Positions 1 through 8,555 of a stretch of DNA of 64,000 nt are shown here, in pieces. The stretch is from positions 1 through 64,000 of the forward strand of contig NZ_JAGJEG010000012.1 of NCBI RefSeq assembly GCF_018100905.1. Direction: 5' to 3'. The notes below the pieces were generated by a model. That model saw only the letters and a program-made list of their open reading frames with translations. It was not told where the DNA came from and ran no database searches. The position numbers and the translations under genes are program-made. Numbering within the stretch: the first letter of the stretch is position 1; each line of letters opens with the position of its first letter. Origin of the DNA: Pseudoalteromonas sp. MMG010. GTDB lineage: Bacteria > Pseudomonadota > Gammaproteobacteria > Enterobacterales > Alteromonadaceae.

Positions 1-40
1 GCCCATGCAGAGCTCAGTAGGCCCGTACCTAATCGTAACC

Positions 41-760
41 CCTTAATAACTAAAACAAAACCAATGCTCACAAAGAGAAGCAAATGAGGGGAAATGAGAA
101 GCCAATAAACACGTTCTAGTCACTAAATCACTAGGTCACTTCTCTAAAGCGCAGCGTCTCCAAAGCGAAGCGCCTCTTTGTGCATAAATGTCTTAATCAC
201 TAAAAACTAAAGACAAAAGCCATTGCTCACAAAGAGAAGTAAATGAGAGTAAATGAGAAGCCCAACACACGTTCTAGTCTGGACTTCCCAGCTTTCACTA
301 AATCACTTCTCTAAAGCGCAGCGTCTCCAAAGCAAAGCGCCTCTTTGTGCAAATTTGTCTTAATTACTAAAACCAAAGACAAAGCCAATGCTCACAAAGA
401 GAAGCAAATGAGGGTAAATGAGAAGCCAACAAACACGTTCTAGTCACTAAATCACTTCTCTAAAGCGCAGCGTCTCCAAAGCGCAGCGCCTCTTTGTGAA
501 TAAATGTCTTAGTTACTTAAAACCAAAGACAAAACCAATGCTCACAAAGAGAAGCAAATGAGGGTAAATGAGAAGCCAACAAACACGTTCTAGTCCCTAA
601 ATCACTTCTCTAAAGCGCAGCGTCTCCAAAGCGAAGCGCCTCTTTGTGCATTAATGTTTTAATCACTTAAAACCAAAAACAAAACCACTGCTCACAAAGA
701 GAAGAAAATGAGGGTGAATGAGAAGCCAGTAAACACGTTATAGTCCTAAATCACTACTCG
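41..760. repeat. Tandem array of 150-165 bp extragenic repeats (four full units plus one partial)
   Basis: The core word CTCACAAAGAGAAG recurs at 67, 226, 391, 541 and 691, so the periods are 159, 165, 150 and 150 bp. Each full unit then carries an AACACGTT-containing stretch and a GC-rich segment made of two related 16-mers, CTCTAAAGCGCAGCGT and CTCCAAAGCGAAGCGC, ending in CTCTTTGTG. That end is the inverse of the CACAAAGAG at the unit start, so a unit can fold back on itself. The last unit loses its GC-rich half near 750. The second unit has a short insertion near 278-295. No open reading frame runs through the array. Bases 1-40 do not belong to a unit. Confidence 0.85.
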
Positions 761-1000
761 TAGTGTAGAGATCCTGTGGGTTTAGCTTTAGCTAAAAAGC
801 GTTAAGAAAGATCCGTTAAATAATCCGCGACATATTTAAATTATAATTAAGTATTCATATTGTCAGGATGTTTTTACTACATATTTATTAATTTTATAAT
901 TTTTATTAACATTTAAGTTCTATATCACTATACTTACTTTAGATTTGGTTATTTATTCTTACTAATTTTTATTAGAATAGTATTAAGGGTTAATTTTTTA
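761..1000. other. AT-rich gene-free stretch upstream of the first porin
   Basis: After the repeat array there is a short hairpin (CACTAC/GTAGTG near 743-756), then about 170 bases of strongly AT-rich sequence leading to the porin start at 1001. It probably holds the promoter of the porin module, but no -35/-10 pair stands out. I looked for a PHO box and did not see a convincing one. AAGGG at about 985 may serve as the ribosome binding site. Confidence 0.4.
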
Positions 1001-2194
1001 ATGAGATTTTATATAACATGGTTGGTTGCTGCTTGTAGTTTATTTCAAGGCACTAGCTATGCAAAAGGAGTTGATATTTCGGGTTATGCACGAGTTGTTA
1101 CTGGGTATTTAAATGTAGAAGATACTGACTATGAAGGGTACTCTGACAGTATTAGTGGATCGCCCGATAGCTTATTTGCGATTCAGGCACAATATCAGTT
1201 TGTTAAAGGCTTAGAGCTAACCGGACAACTGGTATTAAAACCTAACAATACCACTGATCAAGATGGTTCAGGCTTAGAATGGTTATATTTGACATATCGT
1301 CCTACAGAGCAACTTCAATTTAAATTAGGAAAGCTAAGAACCCCATTTTTTTCTATGAGTGACTTTGCTGATGTCGGCTTTGCTTACCCTTGGATAAGCC
1401 CTCCTAGACAAGTGTATGATACTTATCTATTTGATACCTTTAATGGTATCGATGCGACCTATAAGTTTAGTACCCCCTTGTTTGATGCCAGTGTAGAGGG
1501 ATATTTTGGCCAAGAATCAGGGCAATTAGATATAGGTCCTATCAATACTGATTTTTCAGCGAAAAGAATTTTTGGCGTTATTGGTAAAGTTAATATCGAA
1601 AACTTTGAAGTCAGGCTTTCTAATTATACGGCAGAGCTAAATTTATACCGTGATAGCTTATTTTCTTTTAGGGACTTGCTGGTTAGTCTAAACTTTAACG
1701 AAAGTGCTGATTTATTACAGACCGAAGGACGTGCAGCTGTTAAGCAATTCGGTTTAAGTTATGATAATTTAGATTATTTTGCTCGTGCTGAATGGATAAA
1801 AATTACCTCTTCGTTAGATTTAGTATCTGATATATCAAGTTATTACCTCAGTGGGGGGGTTAATATAAATAACTTAACCTTCCATTTAACATTTGCTGAT
1901 AGTGATGTCGATTTACCAACACCTTCTGGAACGCAGTTAATACCTATGGGTGTAAGCGATGACTTAGATTTTATTGCGTCAGAGTACCTTGCTATTTTTG
2001 ACCGTTCTAAGCCTGATGCATTGCAAAGCTGGACTGCAGGTGTCCGATGGGATGTATTACCTAATTTGGCATTAAAGTTTGAAGCGTCCACCTTGAAGGG
2101 TGCTGGAGGGTATAACTCTTTTTTTATTAATGACAATGGTAAGACAGTAACAAAAGGCGAGTTGTTTTTATTTGCTGTTGATTGGGTTTATTAA
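1001..2194 (+). CDS. Outer-membrane porin-like beta-barrel protein, copy 1
   Basis: A 397-residue protein with a signal peptide (about residues 1-22, ending SYA) and alternating polar/aromatic strands through to a terminal aromatic residue (...VDWVY), as expected of an outer-membrane barrel. A conserved block near residues 115-150 reads GKLRTPFFSMSDF and then VGFAYPWI; it is nearly unchanged in the paralogue at 2682. The family resembles uncharacterised porins of marine gammaproteobacteria; the pore substrate cannot be read from sequence. Its stop TAA overlaps the start of the next gene (TAATG), so the two are translationally coupled. The pairing with a PstS-like periplasmic protein suggests anion or phosphate-related uptake or sensing, which is inference. 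Confidence 0.8.
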   Translation: MRFYITWLVAACSLFQGTSYAKGVDISGYARVVTGYLNVEDTDYEGYSDSISGSPDSLFAIQAQYQFVKGLELTGQLVLKPNNTTDQDGSGLEWLYLTYRPTEQLQFKLGKLRTPFFSMSDFADVGFAYPWISPPRQVYDTYLFDTFNGIDATYKFSTPLFDASVEGYFGQESGQLDIGPINTDFSAKRIFGVIGKVNIENFEVRLSNYTAELNLYRDSLFSFRDLLVSLNFNESADLLQTEGRAAVKQFGLSYDNLDYFARAEWIKITSSLDLVSDISSYYLSGGVNINNLTFHLTFADSDVDLPTPSGTQLIPMGVSDDLDFIASEYLAIFDRSKPDALQSWTAGVRWDVLPNLALKFEASTLKGAGGYNSFFINDNGKTVTKGELFLFAVDWVY

Positions 2195-2646
2195 TGTATA
2201 TAAAACCAGTTAAGAGCACATTACAAAAGATATCTCTTTTTTTGTTTTTTAATTTTGTCGTCATGACGAATAGCTATGCTACAGAGAGTAGTAATATTGT
2301 TTTGGTTATTAACTCGTCTGAGTTAACTAATAGTTTAACAAAGCAACAAGTGCGGAATATTTATATGGGAGGCGCGCTTAGCCAAAAGTATTTACCAGTG
2401 CATTTACCAGTGGGGGATCCACTGAGAGTAGACTTTAATACTTATATTATCGGATTAACCGAATCTAGGATTCAATCTTACTGGGCGCAGATGAAGTTTA
2501 CAGGAAGAAGTAAACCACCAATAGTAAAGGCGACTGTCGACGAGGTTTTACAGTATATAATTGAGCATGAAAATGCGATTGCTTATATACCTGAAAATAT
2601 TACTTTGCCGATTAGCCTGGCTGTATTGAGTTTATCAAAGGGTTAG
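2194..2646 (+). CDS. Small periplasmic PstS-like (phosphate-binding-like) protein, copy 1
   Basis: The ATG at 2194 shares bases with the porin stop codon; upstream in-frame codons lie inside the porin gene, so this start is chosen. The product is 150 residues with a signal peptide (about 1-27, ending SYA). The mature part has the short standalone PstS-like pattern: LTKQQVRNIYMGGAL, then RVDFN, then YWAQMKFTGR. This is about half the size of a classical PstS and has no ABC transporter genes nearby. It therefore looks like a sensory or scavenging solute-binding protein rather than a transporter subunit. The partner porin and the nearby GGDEF-EAL protein support a signalling role by context only. 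Confidence 0.72.
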   Translation: MYIKPVKSTLQKISLFLFFNFVVMTNSYATESSNIVLVINSSELTNSLTKQQVRNIYMGGALSQKYLPVHLPVGDPLRVDFNTYIIGLTESRIQSYWAQMKFTGRSKPPIVKATVDEVLQYIIEHENAIAYIPENITLPISLAVLSLSKG

Positions 2647-2681
2647 TTAAAACTTATAATTTAAAAGGGTTTTTATTTTAT

Positions 2682-3878
2682 ATGAAATCTAAAATTGCAT
2701 TATTTTTATCTTTTTTTTGTGCTTGTGGGCAATTTAACGCACATGCTAATGACGCTATTGAATTTTCTGGCTATGCTCGAATTATTGCGGGTTATTTTGA
2801 TCAGGAAAATGTTGAATATGACGGGTATGACAATAGCATCAACTTTTCACCAGATAGTTTAATTGGCTTACAATTAGATTATGAACTTAATGAGTATTTC
2901 GCACTGACTGGGCAGGTTAAGTTAACCGATAGTCGCGTTAGTGAAGATGATTCATCCGGTTTGGAGTGGCTATATTTAACGTACCAACCTACCGATAATA
3001 TACAAATGAAATTAGGTAAACTGCGTACTCCATTTTTTGCTATGAGTGATTTTTCTGACGTTGGTTTTGCCTATCCTTGGATAAACCTCCCACAGCAGGT
3101 ATACAATACTTATTTGTTTGATACCTTTAATGGGATAGATGTTATCTATAAGTTTTCAGGGAAAAACTTTGATGCCAGTATTGAAAGTTATTATGGTTAT
3201 AAAAATGGTGTCACTGAAGTTGGTAATATTAAAAGTGGGTTGGAGGTTGATAATCTTGTTGGCGTAATAGGTAAGCTGAATGTATCTAATTTAGAGTTTA
3301 GAGCGGCTAAATATAGTGGCGATGCTTCACTGGATTTCAGTGACCTTAAAGAAATGGAGTTTCAGTTACGTGAACTTGGTTTTACACAAAGTGCTGATAC
3401 GTTATCAACTAAAGGACAAGCTGAAGCTGAACAACTGAGTATTTTATTTGATAACCTAAATTATTTTTTTAGAGCTGAGTGGATTAGAATAACAACCGAT
3501 TTTGAAGTTATTCCCAGTGCAGATAATTATTATTTAACGGGTGGCTTTAACTTAGGCGCTATTACTTATCACTTAACTTATGGTAACAGTGATGTTACTA
3601 GCGGTTCGACTATCAATGAAATTCCCACAGGGGTTAGTGATGATTTAGATAAGCTAAATAATGCATATCAAGAAATATTTAGAAGCTCTACCCCTGATGA
3701 ACTTGAAAGTTGGACATTAGGAGTTCGTTGGGATGTCCGAACAAATATAGCCCTTAAAGCCGAAGTTTCAACACTTAAAGGTAACGATGGAGTTAATTCA
3801 TTTTTTAGTTCATCTGACTCTCAAAATTTTGATAAAAAGGGTAATTTATATCTACTTGGCTTAGAGTGGGTATTTTAA
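2682..3878 (+). CDS. Outer-membrane porin-like beta-barrel protein, copy 2
   Basis: A 398-residue paralogue of the porin at 1001, in the same orientation, 35 bases after the first PstS-like gene. It has a signal peptide ending HAHA-NDA at about residue 23, shares SGLEWLYLTY, GKLRTPFF and TYLFDTFNGID with copy 1, and ends in an aromatic residue (LEWVF). Divergence is concentrated in the middle and near the C-terminus, where loops are expected. With the next gene it forms a second porin/PstS-like pair, so the whole two-gene module was duplicated rather than one gene. AAAAGGG at about 2662 is a somewhat distant ribosome binding site. Confidence 0.8.
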   Translation: MKSKIALFLSFFCACGQFNAHANDAIEFSGYARIIAGYFDQENVEYDGYDNSINFSPDSLIGLQLDYELNEYFALTGQVKLTDSRVSEDDSSGLEWLYLTYQPTDNIQMKLGKLRTPFFAMSDFSDVGFAYPWINLPQQVYNTYLFDTFNGIDVIYKFSGKNFDASIESYYGYKNGVTEVGNIKSGLEVDNLVGVIGKLNVSNLEFRAAKYSGDASLDFSDLKEMEFQLRELGFTQSADTLSTKGQAEAEQLSILFDNLNYFFRAEWIRITTDFEVIPSADNYYLTGGFNLGAITYHLTYGNSDVTSGSTINEIPTGVSDDLDKLNNAYQEIFRSSTPDELESWTLGVRWDVRTNIALKAEVSTLKGNDGVNSFFSSSDSQNFDKKGNLYLLGLEWVF

Positions 3879-4330
3879 TGAAAGTTACAACTAATCACTT
3901 AAAAAACCCTGCGACTGTATTAATTTTATTATTAATTACGATGCTTTATACGACGTTTGCTTATAGTGAAAATACAACACCGAGTAATATTATCGTTGTA
4001 GCTAATATTGCAGATAAAAATAAGGTGTTAACTAAACAGCAAATCAGGCATATATACATGGGCGGAGCATTAAGCCGTCAATTTAAGCCGGTTAATTTAC
4101 AGGTAGGAAACCCAATTAGGGTCGACTTTAATACTCATATAGTTGGTTTAACAGAGTCGAGGATTCAAGCTTATTGGGCGCAAATGAAGTTTACTGGGCG
4201 TAGTAAGCCCCCGATTGAGTTTTCGAATATAGACGCTGTTATGAGCTATATTCTTGCAGAAGAGAATGCAATTGCCTATGTGCCTGCAGATACAAAAATA
4301 CCTGCAAGCTTAACGGTAGTAAAAAAATAG
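3878..4330 (+). CDS. Small periplasmic PstS-like protein, copy 2
   Basis: The ATG at 3878 overlaps the preceding porin stop (TAATG), exactly as in copy 1. The protein has 150 residues, a signal peptide ending about residue 30 (FAYS), and repeats the copy 1 motifs LTKQQIRHIYMGGALS, RVDFNTHIVGLTESRI and YWAQMKFTGRSKPPI almost unchanged. The coding end runs into a perfect palindrome (4310-4353), so the last residues LTVVKK are identical to those of the convergent GGDEF-EAL protein. The copies differ most near the N-terminus and between residues 55 and 65, so ligand or partner preference may have diverged (inference). Confidence 0.72.
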   Translation: MKVTTNHLKNPATVLILLLITMLYTTFAYSENTTPSNIIVVANIADKNKVLTKQQIRHIYMGGALSRQFKPVNLQVGNPIRVDFNTHIVGLTESRIQAYWAQMKFTGRSKPPIEFSNIDAVMSYILAEENAIAYVPADTKIPASLTVVKK

Positions 4331-4353
4331 TGTTATTTTTTTACTACCGTTAA
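4310..4353. terminator. Bidirectional terminator: 20-bp perfect palindrome
   Basis: The left arm at 4310-4329 and right arm at 4334-4353 are perfect 20-bp inverted repeats around the 4-base loop GTGT. The arms contain a 7-base A run and a 7-base T run, giving a U-tract on both transcripts. The stop codons of both convergent genes (4328-4330 on + and 4333-4335 on -) lie in the structure, so the arms are coding on both sides. Confidence 0.9.
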
Positions 4354-6426
4354 CTCAGAAAATAACTTTTCAGCGTTCGCTACTTCACTCGCGAGTCGTT
4401 CTATTGGTACTGGTTTTGCAAAGTAAAACCCTTGCAAGTCATCAGCATTATTTTCTAATAAATAATGTGCTTGTTCAGGGGTTTCTATACCTTCACAGCA
4501 TATTGTTAAATCAAGTCTCTTACCTAAGTCTAATATTGTTTGTAGTACAACGGCATTCTTAGAAGAGTTATCTAATTGATTCACAAACATCCGGTCAATT
4601 TTTAATGTGTCTATTTCTATTTGGGTCAGATAACTTAATGATGAATAACCTGTACCAAAATCATCGAGCGCGATAGAGCCCTGCATTGCTTTTATATCAT
4701 GAAAAAATTCATTGGCATTGCTAAAGTGATCAAGATAGCTAGATTCAGTGATTTCAAACTGTATATGTTTTAAATCACAATTATATTTAACTACTTTCTC
4801 TTTTATTATGTCTATAAAACAGGGGTCTTGTAAGTCATGGCTAGAAATATTAAGTGATACTAATACATCTTCATCAACTAGCTGCTTTAAGCTTTCTAAG
4901 TTTTTAAATACTTGAGTTAGTACCCAGCGGGTGATCGCTTTAATTTTACCTGCCTGTTCGGCAATCGGTATAAATTCCCCCGGTGATATAAAACCTAATG
5001 CCGAGTTAGGCCAACGAATGAGAGCTTCTAAGCCTTTTGCTTTACCACTTTTATTTATTTTTAATTGATAATATAGCTCAAACTCATTTTCATTAATGGC
5101 TTGGTTAATTAAGTTCGCTATTTGAATTTTACGTTGGTTATCTGCAAGTAATTCGGGGTTAAATACAGTATAGGTCCCCTTTCCTTGTTCTTTTGCTGTA
5201 TACATTGCAATATCGGCATTCGTTATTGCAACATCAATATTATAATTGGCTTGTTGTGCACTAACAACGCCGATACTCACGCCAGTTTGCACATCCCAGT
5301 TATTAATTTTTATAGGGTCGTGCATTAAATTAATGATTCGCTTTGCTGTATCTATAGCCCGATTTAAATCATCAAGGTTAGGCAACATAATTAAAAATTC
5401 ATCACCACCGATACGCGCAATAATATCTTCAGCTCGTAAATGGCTTTTAATTTTATCTGCCACTGATTTAAGTAATTTATCGCCAGTTTCATGCCCTAAA
5501 GTGTCGTTTACACCTTTAAAGTTATCTATATCGAAAAATAAAATGGCAAGCTCTTGTTGGTTTTTTTGTGTTTCTTTTAGTGCTAAACGTAATTGTTCCA
5601 GAAAAAATATTCGATTAGGCAAACCCGTTAAAATATCGTAATTAGCTAGGCGCTCCATAGCGTGCTTTTGTTCTAATAGCTTTGCAGTGTGTTTTCGATT
5701 TGTTTTTATCTGGCCATTAATTGTCTGTAGTAGATTATTAATATCGTTACCCAACTGCGATACTTCGTCCTTACCACTGACCTTATATTGCAGTTTATAA
5801 TCGGTGGTTTTTTCTACTTTACGAGTGAATTTAGATAATTGCAGTAAAGGCTTTAGTAGGTGTTGATATACCCAAAAGGAGAAGGCAATGGCTAATATTA
5901 CAACAACAATCACAAAAGGGATCGTACTATTAAATAAGTTACTTTTACTTTGCGCGAGTGGTTTTTTTAAATCTTGTACTATTAATAAATAGCCAATAGG
6001 GTAGCTGGCCTCACCAATTGGTTTTAATGCTGCGAGTCCTTCATCTATTTCTGTAACGCTAAATGGAAGTTGGTTAACGGCTATGGAGTTTAATGTTGGT
6101 TTATAGTTTTTTAATTTAAGGTAATTTGGATGAACGTATGATTGTATTAACTGCCAATTCTCATCAAAAACATTTACAAACTTTATATGCTCATATCGAT
6201 CAAGCCCTAATAGCTCTGTTGTAATAGCAAACATGTCATGCTGCTCTGACATTATTCTAAGCAGGTTATCTGCAATATTTGATGACATTGCATCTAAATT
6301 TTCTTTTACAGAGTGGCTGTATAAACTTTTGTGTTCATTTATTGAGGATAAAAAAACTAAGCTTGAAGTGATTAAAATAGAAATAATAGTAATTGAAATG
6401 AATTTATAGCGAATACTTTGAAACAT
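4333..6426 (-). CDS. Membrane-bound GGDEF-EAL protein (c-di-GMP turnover)
   Basis: A 697-residue protein with a membrane segment at about 8-28, a periplasmic sensor region at about 30-165, a second membrane segment near 169-187, and a HAMP-like linker at about 190-245. The GGDEF domain has an intact GGDEF motif near 340 and the EAL domain an intact EAL near 467. Later EAL-domain residues expected for phosphodiesterase activity are present: LNIS, FEITES, ALDDFGTGYSS, TLKID and EGIET. Both synthesis and hydrolysis of c-di-GMP are therefore possible. The periplasmic region has no clear family match by eye. It faces the porin/PstS-like module convergently and shares its terminator, so its periplasmic part is a plausible partner of the PstS-like proteins (inference). 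Confidence 0.9.
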   Translation of the reverse strand: MFQSIRYKFISITIISILITSSLVFLSSINEHKSLYSHSVKENLDAMSSNIADNLLRIMSEQHDMFAITTELLGLDRYEHIKFVNVFDENWQLIQSYVHPNYLKLKNYKPTLNSIAVNQLPFSVTEIDEGLAALKPIGEASYPIGYLLIVQDLKKPLAQSKSNLFNSTIPFVIVVVILAIAFSFWVYQHLLKPLLQLSKFTRKVEKTTDYKLQYKVSGKDEVSQLGNDINNLLQTINGQIKTNRKHTAKLLEQKHAMERLANYDILTGLPNRIFFLEQLRLALKETQKNQQELAILFFDIDNFKGVNDTLGHETGDKLLKSVADKIKSHLRAEDIIARIGGDEFLIMLPNLDDLNRAIDTAKRIINLMHDPIKINNWDVQTGVSIGVVSAQQANYNIDVAITNADIAMYTAKEQGKGTYTVFNPELLADNQRKIQIANLINQAINENEFELYYQLKINKSGKAKGLEALIRWPNSALGFISPGEFIPIAEQAGKIKAITRWVLTQVFKNLESLKQLVDEDVLVSLNISSHDLQDPCFIDIIKEKVVKYNCDLKHIQFEITESSYLDHFSNANEFFHDIKAMQGSIALDDFGTGYSSLSYLTQIEIDTLKIDRMFVNQLDNSSKNAVVLQTILDLGKRLDLTICCEGIETPEQAHYLLENNADDLQGFYFAKPVPIERLASEVANAEKLFSELTVVKK

Positions 6427-6696
6427 TAACGATTACCTTTAAGTATATTTGTACCTACAAAAGATACAGTATTGATATAACACTATTACTTAATACTTTA
6501 AGTGAAATGTTAACTTATTAATACACCTTAATGTATTAATTTTATGAAATCAGAAAAATAAATAAGCAGGGGATTTTAAAAGGTTACAAAATTGCACTTT
6601 AGATGTTTATTCGTACTTTGTTGCAATTTCATTGTTGGTTAAATGCTGGGTCTGTGTAAAACTACGGGAGTTATTTTAAGTAATCAGGTGACATGA
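6427..6696. other. Divergent intergenic region between GGDEF-EAL and the lipoprotein gene
   Basis: About 270 AT-rich bases between two divergent starts. It must hold promoters for both directions. No strong operator or hairpin was recognised; TTGCA words near 6592 and 6621 are the only repeated element noted. Confidence 0.3.
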
Positions 6697-7629
6697 ATGT
6701 CAAATATTAAAGTTTGGAAATGTCTAAGCCTGTTTTGTTTGTTAATTACGCTTGTAGGCTGTCAATCTAAAGAAGAGCAGCTCAAACAAACAATTCAGCA
6801 ATCTATACAAACAGCCGATGCAGAGCTCGCTCAATTAGGCAGAGCACTTGAAAACGATAGTATAAAAAATGCGATTGTTTTAAAAGAATATGCAAATATA
6901 TTAAAGCAACAGCGCCCAGAACTAACAAAAGTAGCTGATGTAATTGCGCAAGATGCGACAAAAAATGGTGCTCTTTTTAGTGGGTTACAACAACGTTTAA
7001 CCGATATAAAAAAAACTTATCTTATTCCTCCTTATGAAGAAACGTTACTTAATATTGATGTATTAAGAGAAGCTGCGAAGCCAACTTTATTTTCAGATGC
7101 CTTAACTGATCCTATTAATATGCTAGCAGATATGTCTAATGGTTCACTTGCGCGCATAGGGGCAATTAGCCAGCTAGCTGAGGGTGAAGGAGAGGGCAAT
7201 CAGTTAGTGGGTAACCCAAACTATGGGAACTGGCAAACTAATAATAATGGTATTAGTTTTTGGCAGTGGTATGGAATGTACCGTATTTTGGGAGATGTAT
7301 TTGACCGTGTTGAATATGGCCGTTGGAGTAAGCGCAGAAAATACAGCTACTATAACGATTATGGCCGCACACGTTACTCCAGCCCTAAGCAAATCAAAAC
7401 TCAAAGCGCTTTAGAAACTCGCACTCGTCAATCTTACCAGCGTCAAGGTAAGCAATTTACGAGTCCATACGCGAGTAAAAAAACCGGTGCGTCAGGGTTA
7501 AGCCGTAGTAGTTATACACCACCGAAAACCCGAAGCAGCTATGCGTCTAAAAGTAATTATAGTAATGGCTCAGGATCGGTTCGAAATAGTAATAGTAGAA
7601 CTTCACGCGGTGTCAGTCGCGGTAAGTAA
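6697..7629 (+). CDS. Lipoprotein with Tyr/Ser/Arg-rich tail, first gene of PspA cluster
   Basis: A 310-residue protein with a lipoprotein signal (LITLVGC, Cys at about 22). Residues 25-130 are helical and charged. The middle has an aromatic block (WQWYGMYRILGDVFDRVEYGRWS), and the last 90 or so residues are low-complexity and rich in Ser, Arg, Tyr, Asn and Gly. The order lipoprotein, DUF350, aminopropyltransferase-like, DUF2170, PspA, DUF2491 resembles E. coli yjfIJKLM. There YjfM (DUF1190) is also a lipoprotein with a Ser/Arg-rich tail, so this gene may play that role, though I cannot show homology. It is likely envelope-anchored. The specific function is unknown. Confidence 0.7.
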   Translation: MSNIKVWKCLSLFCLLITLVGCQSKEEQLKQTIQQSIQTADAELAQLGRALENDSIKNAIVLKEYANILKQQRPELTKVADVIAQDATKNGALFSGLQQRLTDIKKTYLIPPYEETLLNIDVLREAAKPTLFSDALTDPINMLADMSNGSLARIGAISQLAEGEGEGNQLVGNPNYGNWQTNNNGISFWQWYGMYRILGDVFDRVEYGRWSKRRKYSYYNDYGRTRYSSPKQIKTQSALETRTRQSYQRQGKQFTSPYASKKTGASGLSRSSYTPPKTRSSYASKSNYSNGSGSVRNSNSRTSRGVSRGK

Positions 7630-7652
7630 AAGAATAACGTTGGAGTTAAAAA

Positions 7653-8552
7653 ATGTACGAATTTAACGGAATAACTATGTGGTCATTACAAGCATTAGCC
7701 ATTGATTTTGCCATTATAATATTATTGTTTTTAAGTCTTAAATATATAAAAGGCTGGGTTTCTAATTTACATGCTAACGACGAAATCACAGAGCGTGATA
7801 ATTTTGCTTTTGGGATTAGTTTTGCTGCTGGCTTAGTGGCATTAGCTATTGTATTAACCGGTGTGAGTAGTGGGGCGTTTGCAGAGTCGCTACAACAAGA
7901 AGCGCTGCAAATGTTTGCCTACGGCGTGCTCGCTATTGTATTGATAAAATTAGGTCACTTTTTTCAAGACAAAGTAGCGCTGCGTAAAGTCAGTCTGCAT
8001 AACGAAATTGTAAAAGGCAATGTAACGGCAGCGGTGATTGACTTTGGTCATGTTGTGAGTGTCGCTATTGTTATTCGCTCTGCGCTTTTATGGGTTGCTA
8101 CAGATGGCTGGCATGGCTTACCTATTGTTGTTGCTGCTTTTATTATTGGCAGTTTAGTGTTGTTGTTGGTTAGCCAATACCGTGTGCAATTATTTAAACG
8201 TACAAATAAAAACGGTGATTGCCTGCAGCAAGCTATTATTGATGATAATTTAGCGGTAGGTATTCGTTATGCTGGATACTTAATCGGTAGCGCACTGGCT
8301 ATTACCGCAGCAAGTGGTATAGCACCTTATGTTGCCGATAATATTAATGCGAGCTTATTATATTGGGCGCTTAGTGCCGTTGTTTGTTTAATTGCTTTTA
8401 TTATTTTACACGTAGTTACTATTAAAATAATTTTATCGGGTTGTGATATATCTGATGAAGTAAATCGTCAAAAAAATGTAGGGGTTGCTACTATTTCTGC
8501 GGCAATTTCGTTTGCTGTTGGAGTTACAATGGCTACATTATTAGGCGCATAA
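7653..8552 (+). CDS. DUF350 (YjfL/UPF0719-type) polytopic membrane protein
   Basis: A 299-residue very hydrophobic protein with about eight membrane segments. Two related halves can be seen: FAFGISFAAGLVALAIVLTG near residue 50 and LAVGIRYAGYLIGSALAITA near residue 190. This is the usual tandem arrangement of DUF350. In E. coli the relative YjfL lies beside the PspA homologue YjfJ. The biochemical role of DUF350 is not established; association with membrane-stress systems is known from gene neighbourhoods. It starts 23 bases after the lipoprotein stop with GGAG upstream of the ATG, and ends 3 bases before the next gene, so it belongs to one operon. Confidence 0.85.
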   Translation: MYEFNGITMWSLQALAIDFAIIILLFLSLKYIKGWVSNLHANDEITERDNFAFGISFAAGLVALAIVLTGVSSGAFAESLQQEALQMFAYGVLAIVLIKLGHFFQDKVALRKVSLHNEIVKGNVTAAVIDFGHVVSVAIVIRSALLWVATDGWHGLPIVVAAFIIGSLVLLLVSQYRVQLFKRTNKNGDCLQQAIIDDNLAVGIRYAGYLIGSALAITAASGIAPYVADNINASLLYWALSAVVCLIAFIILHVVTIKIILSGCDISDEVNRQKNVGVATISAAISFAVGVTMATLLGA

Positions 8553-8555
8553 TAC

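Noticed and set aside
41..760. Possible CRISPR or satellite with coding role
   Set aside because: Unit length of 150-165 bp and conserved content across the whole unit exclude CRISPR; no frame stays open across units.
841..1000. PHO box upstream of the porin/PstS-like module
   Set aside because: A single TGTCA-like word was seen near 860 but no second repeat at 11-bp spacing.
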